In this document: positions 60,901-64,000 of the stretch, piece by piece | Layout of the letters: each line of letters opens with the position of its first letter | Position numbering within the stretch: position 1 is the first letter of the stretch | Source: Marinimicrobium alkaliphilum | GTDB lineage: Bacteria; Pseudomonadota; Gammaproteobacteria; Pseudomonadales; Cellvibrionaceae | Direction: 5' to 3' | Assembly: GCF_003259155.1 (NCBI RefSeq) | Contig: NZ_QGMQ01000005.1 | Location: 124,001 to 188,000 of the forward strand | Length of the DNA: 64,000 nucleotides | Made by a program: the position numbers and the translations under genes | Notes under the pieces: model-generated | What the model was told of the DNA's origin: nothing | Seen by the model: only the letters and a program-made list of their open reading frames with translations | The model's database searches: none

Positions 60901-62512
60901 AGCACTGGAGATTGATGGAATCGTCACCGGCATTGATGAAGCGCAGGTTGCGCACGATCACATTGGTGGTGGGCGTAAACAGCCCTTCGTGCTGAGGCTC
61001 GCAGCGATTGCCGTACTGAGCGATAGTTTGGGAATCCCAGCCATTGAGATCAAAACCAAAGCCGTCGATGACCGCGTCAGTACCCAGGCCAATAAGGGTT
61101 TTGTTGGACGGCACCCGCAACATGTGCGGAGCGCCGCTGGGGGCGGTAATGCTACCGGCAATCTGAATCACCCGTGGGGCGTGATCTCCGTCTTGCAGGT
61201 AAGCGGCCAAATCCTGGTAGTTGTCGACCGTGACAACCTCACCACCGGCGCCACCGGTGGTGCCGCCATTCAACGTGGCAAAGCCACGCATGCTCGGGTC
61301 TGGCTGTGCCCCGGTTCCCGGCTCGCTGCTGGAGGACGAGCTTTCACTGCTGTCTGAGGACGAGCTGTCACCTTCGGGAGGATTCGCACAGGTCGCGTAG
61401 TCATCCGACTCGCCGTAACCAATGACGCAACCGAGTCCCGCGGGCAGATTACCCGCCAGTTCACTCGGTGTGAAAGCGCCCTCATTGGACCAGACGACCC
61501 AATCGATATCGGCTTTGTAGGGGTGACTGCCGCCATCGCCGATGCGGACATAGTTGTCCCCGCTGGCTACTGTGCTGCGCAGGTTGACGTTATTCAGGGA
61601 AATCAACGGCTGGTCATGGCCGTCGATGTAGACCGTCACATCACCGCGATCTGCCGAATGCATTGTGACCGCGACCTGATAGACGCGGAAGCCGCTCATG
61701 TCCAGGCCATAGGCATTGACGGAACTGCCACTGTCGGCCTGCTCAAGCTGAACGCCCTGATTGCTGCCATCAGCTCGCAGGATTGTCTTCAAACGACTGC
61801 CCTGTTCGCCCTCGTCGGCGAACGCCATCTCAATCTCAACGACCCTTACACCGTCGCTATTGCCGGTAACACCCGTCACCAGCGTGAAGACCTTCGGGTA
61901 GCCCTGATCGACCACGCCGTCCAGACGGGCGTAGAGTCGATCGCCGCCATTGGCGGTCGAATCAAAGCGGACGGTGCCGTCACCGTTGACCACAAAAAAA
62001 TCAGCGCCCTCAGGCTGGTCGTTGTCGGCGTAAAATTGCGCCAGGGTTTCACCGTCGGCCAATGTCACCGACCCGTTCGCCATGGGGTGATGAGTGCCGT
62101 TGTAGACTGTCCAGCCCTGGTTGTCGCCACCGGGCGCCGGATCGGGGTCGACCCCCTCCAACCAGCCGTATTCATCAGGCTGATCTTCCACGCAGGTGGT
62201 CGCGCCTACGCAGCCCTGGCCATTCTCCCAGGCCCAGCCTGTGTTCGTGGTTTCACAGACAGGAAAGGTCACACCCCACCACACACAACGGGGGCCATCG
62301 TCAAAGCTCGACAAGGTAAAGAACCCGCCCGGGTCGGAAATTGAAGCGTCGGTATTATCGTCAGAGAGGTCACGAGAAGTTACTTGTGACGGGTCGCTGT
62401 GCGCGACTGAGGGTTGTTGGGGATTAACTTCCGTTGTACTGCCACTACCACCACAGGCAGACAATAGAAGACCCAGGAGGGCGATGCCTCCAAAACGTCT
62501 TATAGATTGCAT
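54980..62512 (-). CDS. Giant multi-catalytic pectinase lipoprotein (CBM10, PL1-PL1-PL9-PL1)
   Basis: A 2510-residue lipoprotein from the ATG at 62512 (AGGA 8 nt upstream; lipobox LSAC, Cys20). Domains in order: CBM10 (76-108: CVWWGVTFPVC, TNTGWAWENGQGC); LamG-like module A1 (about 132-382); polyserine linker; PL1 lyase (405-723; VWIDHNTF, DGSVDIKRGS, SRNPRVRFGE); linker; PL1 lyase (787-1171; WIDRNEFF, DGLVDMKHGT, NSRVPLIRY); linker; beta-sandwich module B (1210-1376); PL9 lyase (1413-1798; ADGFAAKYEAL with a Pel9A-like Lys, NSDDGFDFW with the Ca-binding Asp cluster); linker; module A2 (1865-2111); linker; PL1 lyase (2148-2510; WIDRNEFF, DGLVDIKRNS). Each lyase keeps its core motifs, so four active sites act together on pectin or pectate at the outer membrane. 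Confidence 0.9.
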   Translation of the reverse strand: MQSIRRFGGIALLGLLLSACGGSGSTTEVNPQQPSVAHSDPSQVTSRDLSDDNTDASISDPGGFFTLSSFDDGPRCVWWGVTFPVCETTNTGWAWENGQGCVGATTCVEDQPDEYGWLEGVDPDPAPGGDNQGWTVYNGTHHPMANGSVTLADGETLAQFYADNDQPEGADFFVVNGDGTVRFDSTANGGDRLYARLDGVVDQGYPKVFTLVTGVTGNSDGVRVVEIEMAFADEGEQGSRLKTILRADGSNQGVQLEQADSGSSVNAYGLDMSGFRVYQVAVTMHSADRGDVTVYIDGHDQPLISLNNVNLRSTVASGDNYVRIGDGGSHPYKADIDWVVWSNEGAFTPSELAGNLPAGLGCVIGYGESDDYATCANPPEGDSSSSDSSESSSSSSEPGTGAQPDPSMRGFATLNGGTTGGAGGEVVTVDNYQDLAAYLQDGDHAPRVIQIAGSITAPSGAPHMLRVPSNKTLIGLGTDAVIDGFGFDLNGWDSQTIAQYGNRCEPQHEGLFTPTTNVIVRNLRFINAGDDSINLQCYTTNVWIDHNTFEHAADGSVDIKRGSDLVTVSWNHFIGTYKTSLVGHADNRAAQDTGRLRVTYHHNWFENTDSRNPRVRFGEVHIYNNFADTITDYFIGMGHESSIHAEGNYVNWANRTTKNYNGTKITWADSNIVIDEAHDLFLGDGPGFDAASYYAYDLDAAADVPALVMQYAGVGKLDLIDDDDSSSSSSESSDSSSSESSASSDSSSSDSSDSSSSSDSSSSDSSASSSDSSASSSEPGGSGPDFGLTGYATGTGSPARDRRTDNSPTTGVTGGWGENPTVVDYRSANNQLRDALRSGHYTGGMVFYVDDTDHLGEILLENDRHHRDSNFAPPYAPITIYVTGKLTPTGSNNQLRIERQTNVSIIGDGDRGELHDLGIRIIDASNIIIRNLQIHHVQSGAATGIEVAYSNNIWIDRNEFFSAGLFYHPDGSLDDSSKDDYDGLVDMKHGTNHVTVSWNVFRDHYKGLLLGHSDSASAAPDYVTYHHNYFARLNSRVPLIRYATTHIFNNVFEDIASSAINSREGAVVRVERNYFDNVGSGNTDSQGGLVQGPVGWWYGSNTGYWDVIDNVVIDSPTDHMTSTVTTPEPAYGYQHLMQDAHSARDLVLQYAGRSFLPAPTPEMIADGDYGDEGGVGPGQGSSSSSSSDSSSSESSSSESSQSSSSDPGGSDVTWSYSAGSIYSDPMVYFLAGESNTGLVGDDLVLTNARFTVGMAPGTPATTDGVDVGGLLDLSGPYRIVMEYSYASGSEFLIYLDNNTTGQANSVHEFDSRAVRAGVGASHNPAEGQFNLDPNGGTLVFDSYRGYKETGGFLQIRAESGAEIHISALRIEGAGVTDGSSSSSSSSSSSPSGAVIPPSPAPTPLGIPSGDRTLYIATSGSNSNQGSENQPYATLNYAVSQAQPGDVIVVRGGTYYHDTRIDVNSSGTADKPITVVAYPGETPVFNFDAQEEQAGRDGIRINGNYWHLIGLHLTRAGGNGFRIHGSHNIIERCVAFENRLTGFHLEDGAHNLFLNNDSYRNFNMRGRVGNMADGFAAKYEALGPGNMFYGNRAWENSDDGFDFWMATNRIYLVNNWAFGNGNGDVFGNPSGFDGGGNGFKLGGNHLPGNHLVARNLAFNNFGVSGNAKGFDHNNNTGALTLVHNTAFNNGRNFTFPNSPQSGGSHYFYNNLSIDGAVQLPSSGIDQGGNSWQASFTPSASMLQSVDTHLAIAPRSADGSLPTIDLLRPRSDSPLINAGVGIDEHYVGSAPDMGAYEYGADDSSSSSSSDSSTSSSSSSSSEHSSSSESSDSSSSESSSSESSSSESSESSSESSSSSSSEVATGEGWSYFDGNYHPMASGSVVLDDTVTLSQFYANNDQPSGADFFVVNGDGTVSFDSTANGGDRLYARMDDVVAPGYPKHLTVLAGVTGNSDGARVIEFEMAFADPGQSGSRLKAILRADGSNQGVQLEQADSGSSINAYGLAMNEFRVYQISVTLHSASVGDVRVYIDGDDTPLIERTQITLRETVSDGDNYLRIGDGGSHAYKAELDWVTWSNQGAFTPSDVAGHLPPYLGCVVGYGASDDYTDCANPPTGDSSSSSSSSSSSEEQSSSSSESSSSSSSSAPVAPGDVDYSLIGYATLNGGVTGGEGSNPTVLTYSRSAMRDALFDDAYNGGIILYLDNGADLEEALSEQERHQRHRPDDPPKPLTIYITGKITPSNSGTSKIDMKRQSSVSIIGVGDQGEFDGIGMTLNGVHNVIVRNLMIHHVAIGSGTAIEITEGSRNVWIDRNEFFAAGIFYDSNGNIDDSYKDDYDGLVDIKRNSHNITVSWNIFRDHYKGMLLSHDDNASLAADNVTYHHNYFYNIKSRLPLIRFANVHMLNNYFHDAHDTAINARMGARVLVEGNYFENVGTGTADGNTGYIKGPVGHFYGSPDPGYWRVVDNVLVNSPDDHMHDTDSSISVPYSYQHVVHDASAVPGIVPQHAGRSFEAP
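56175..56925 (-). repeat. LamG-like module copy 2 inside the pectinase
   Basis: Codes for about residues 1865-2111. It matches copy 1 (61365-62120) along its whole length with most residues identical by eye, for example FFVVNGDGTVSFDSTANGGD, SNQGVQLEQADSGSS and DNYLRIGDGGSHAYKAELDW. The close match compared with the more divergent lyase modules suggests a later intragenic duplication of this module. Boundaries are approximate. Confidence 0.85.
61365..62120 (-). repeat. LamG-like module copy 1 inside the pectinase
   Basis: Codes for about residues 132-382, a beta-rich module ending in the Cys pair of GCVIGYGESDDYATCANPP. It is the partner of 56175-56925. This is likely a carbohydrate-binding concanavalin/LamG-like fold. 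Boundaries are approximate; the copies begin after a glycine-rich stretch and end at a polyserine linker. Confidence 0.85.
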
Positions 62513-62906
62513 GGTTGATTTCCTGGTCTCGTTTATATTTTTTGTACTGCGCCAGGGATTATTCAAGGTCTGTAATCGGTTCACAACACAGTCACTAGAC
62601 TGTTTCTTAATAGGTGTCCTGAGCCATTTATTTCAAATTTTCATAAAAAGTTATTGCTTCCTATATTTCCGTTAAGCCCGTCACAAAGTACAACGGAAAA
62701 ACCACAAAGACGATGAAAATGACGCACGTTTATCACAGAAAATGTATAGATTTTATTTAAATGCTTGGCTCTGAAAAATATAGCGTTTGGAAATTTAGCG
62801 GGGATTCGGGTGCCATATATCGATCACCGTTGATTGCCCCTTACTGTAAAAAGGAGCCCGCAGGCCCCTATTTATTTTTTCAGTAGCGCAAAGCGAAAGC
62901 GCCTGG
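62513..62906. other. Intergenic region between pectinase and PL1 gene
   Basis: A 394-bp gap, notably AT-rich against the surroundings, with no gene. It holds the promoter and leader of the giant pectinase at the left end and a terminator of the PL1 gene at the right end (62847-62870). I see no further repeat or operator in it, and no GTCCCAC site. Confidence 0.6.
62847..62870 (-). terminator. Rho-independent terminator of the PL1 gene
   Basis: On the minus strand AGGGGCC / GGCTCCT pair (one G-T) around a TGCG loop and are followed by TTTTT. It is 37 bp past the PL1 stop, at the expected distance, so the PL1 and pectinase genes are probably separate transcripts. Confidence 0.75.
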
Positions 62907-64000
62907 CTAATCAGTGAGTGCCTGCCAATCCATACAATCATCAATGTTTCCCGGACCGGCGTTTTCTACCACGTATTCTGTAACCTCCTCGGCAGACATC
63001 AGAATGTCGGCGTAATCATAGTCCGGCGTATAGTCGATCAGGGACTCTTCATGTCGTCCTTCACAAGGCGGGAAATCGCCGGGACAGTTAACCGGAGCGT
63101 CGCTATTGATAAAGACATTGTCGTTCACATCCCAGTGCCCTAACCGCTCGCTGTAAAGGGACGCGATCGGCAGAACGGCGTTCTGAAATACTGACCCTTC
63201 GATCCGCGCCACGGCATGCTGACGAACGTTCACGCCACTACTGAAAATATCCTTGAAATAATTGTTAAAGACATGAAGTTCACCAGACCTGAAAAGCGGC
63301 GTCCTTGAATTCGCGGTTTCCCAGAAATTGTGATGGAAGGTAACTTTCCGGTGGTTGTCGTCTGAATCGGAAGAGCCCCAGAGACTGGTTTTCCAACTAT
63401 TGTGCAGGTAGTTGTAAGACAGGGTAACGTTGCTGACATCAGCCCGCCCACTGACAAGTTCATCATAATAATCTTTGTGGCAATCCTCATTATCACCGCA
63501 GTTAGCGGATTCCGGTGCCACCATGCTGTTGTAGAACTCGTTGTGATCAATCCAGATATTTCTGACCGGTCCACTGCGACCATCGAGACTGATGATGTCC
63601 CCCGGCCCGTGACTCTGGGGAACGAGACGCATTGACAGGTTACGTATTTCGATATTCTCTACAGACGATCCCGACAGTGCACGGATTTCCACCGCGACAC
63701 TTTCAAATCCGGGATTTTCTCCACGACCAATCAACGACAAGTCGGAACGCTGAATCCTGACATCCCGAACCCCGCCATTATTTTCAACCGTGATCAAGCC
63801 ATCAATGTAGATGGTCAGCGGTTTATCGCTGTAGGGGGACTGGGTAGGATGAACAGCCGCCCGCAGCGTCTCACCGTCGCTGACACTGATAACGTAGTGC
63901 CCCTGGCCGGTATCACCACCGCCGGTAACACCACCGTCGGCAGTGGCGAAACCGTAGACGGTGTTGATCTTTTCGCAGTAGGCGACCCGGAGCGCCTCCG
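62907..64000 (-). CDS. PL1 pectate lyase, N-terminus beyond window edge
   Basis: The frame is open from 64000 to the stop at 62907 (364 codons, no start inside), so the N-terminus lies outside. The visible start YGFATADGGVTGGGDTGQGH is the typical PL1 opening; a TTG at 63797 is not the true start. PL1 elements: LTIYIDGLIT, VRNIWIDHNEFYNSM, DELVSGRADVSNVTLSYNYL, KVTFHHNFWETANSRTPLFR. The usual Ca-site DGxxD is changed to DELVSGR, while the catalytic-region Arg (RTPLFRSGE) is kept, so calcium binding may differ. It ends 395 bp upstream of the giant pectinase gene on the same strand. Substrate pectate; inferred. Confidence 0.88.
   Translation of the reverse strand, partial: EALRVAYCEKINTVYGFATADGGVTGGGDTGQGHYVISVSDGETLRAAVHPTQSPYSDKPLTIYIDGLITVENNGGVRDVRIQRSDLSLIGRGENPGFESVAVEIRALSGSSVENIEIRNLSMRLVPQSHGPGDIISLDGRSGPVRNIWIDHNEFYNSMVAPESANCGDNEDCHKDYYDELVSGRADVSNVTLSYNYLHNSWKTSLWGSSDSDDNHRKVTFHHNFWETANSRTPLFRSGELHVFNNYFKDIFSSGVNVRQHAVARIEGSVFQNAVLPIASLYSERLGHWDVNDNVFINSDAPVNCPGDFPPCEGRHEESLIDYTPDYDYADILMSAEEVTEYVVENAGPGNIDDCMDWQALTD

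Noticed and set aside
56080-61370. Serine-codon repeats as possible CRISPR or satellite arrays
   Set aside because: They code for polyserine linkers in frame; no regular spacer/repeat structure.
55094-62344. Several plus-strand frames of 130-320 codons across the giant pectinase
   Set aside because: Antisense to confirmed lyase modules; no motif and no ribosome sites.

Overview
The window looks like a chromosomal segment of a polysaccharide-degrading marine or saprophytic gammaproteobacterium of the Cellvibrionaceae type (Saccharophagus, Cellvibrio, Marinimicrobium and relatives). This is inferred from polyserine linkers in secreted lipoprotein hydrolases, a CBM10 module, TonB-dependent carbohydrate uptake, and a typical gammaproteobacterial housekeeping order (aroE-hemF-tsaC-dprA-lysM, divergent from def-fmt-rsmB-trkA-trkH). 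G+C looks high (near 60% by eye). No tRNA, rRNA, CRISPR array, intact insertion sequence or phage gene was seen.

Layout. (1) 1-6123, minus strand: a TauE/SafE-like permease cut by the window edge, then a GH16 beta-glucanase and a GH3 beta-glucosidase. Both enzymes are lipoproteins with the same kind of C-terminal beta-sandwich module. (2) 6124-14052, minus: TonB-dependent receptor, flavin-dependent halogenase, SapC-family protein, cupin/JmjC-like protein, second halogenase. (3) 14426-21026, minus: a galactose-type oxidative operon (SMP-30 lactonase, two SDR sugar dehydrogenases, vSGLT-like Na+/sugar symporter, KDPGal aldolase, KDGal kinase) under a FadR/GntR regulator; no galactonate dehydratase is present. 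(4) 21104-31681: housekeeping block. (5) 31718-39590: DUF3667 protein, orphan solute-binding-like protein, CDF-like transporter, a third halogenase, an MFS permease and an acetyl-CoA hydrolase/transferase. (6) 39730-45058: haem-copper oxidase cluster with a fused subunit I/III. (7) 45103-48433, minus: ATP-grasp / 7TM-transglutaminase / retropepsin-like lipoprotein operon. (8) 48488-53933: LpxL-type acyltransferase, glyQS, gmhB with an altered nucleophile, plsC. (9) 54111-64000: a PEP-CTERM protein behind a sigma-54 promoter, a long hairpin element, a 2510-residue pectinase with four catalytic lyase modules (PL1-PL1-PL9-PL1), and a further PL1 lyase cut by the window end.

How it fits together. 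Regions 1-3 read as one carbohydrate utilisation locus: surface lipoprotein hydrolases cut a beta-glucan or galactan-type polymer, the TonB receptor imports oligomers, the symporter brings sugar into the cytoplasm, and dehydrogenase, lactonase, kinase and aldolase feed pyruvate and glyceraldehyde 3-phosphate to central metabolism. The halogenase/SapC/cupin set sits in the same locus with no obvious catabolic role and is the least explained part. The pectinase region at the far end points to plant or algal cell-wall degradation.
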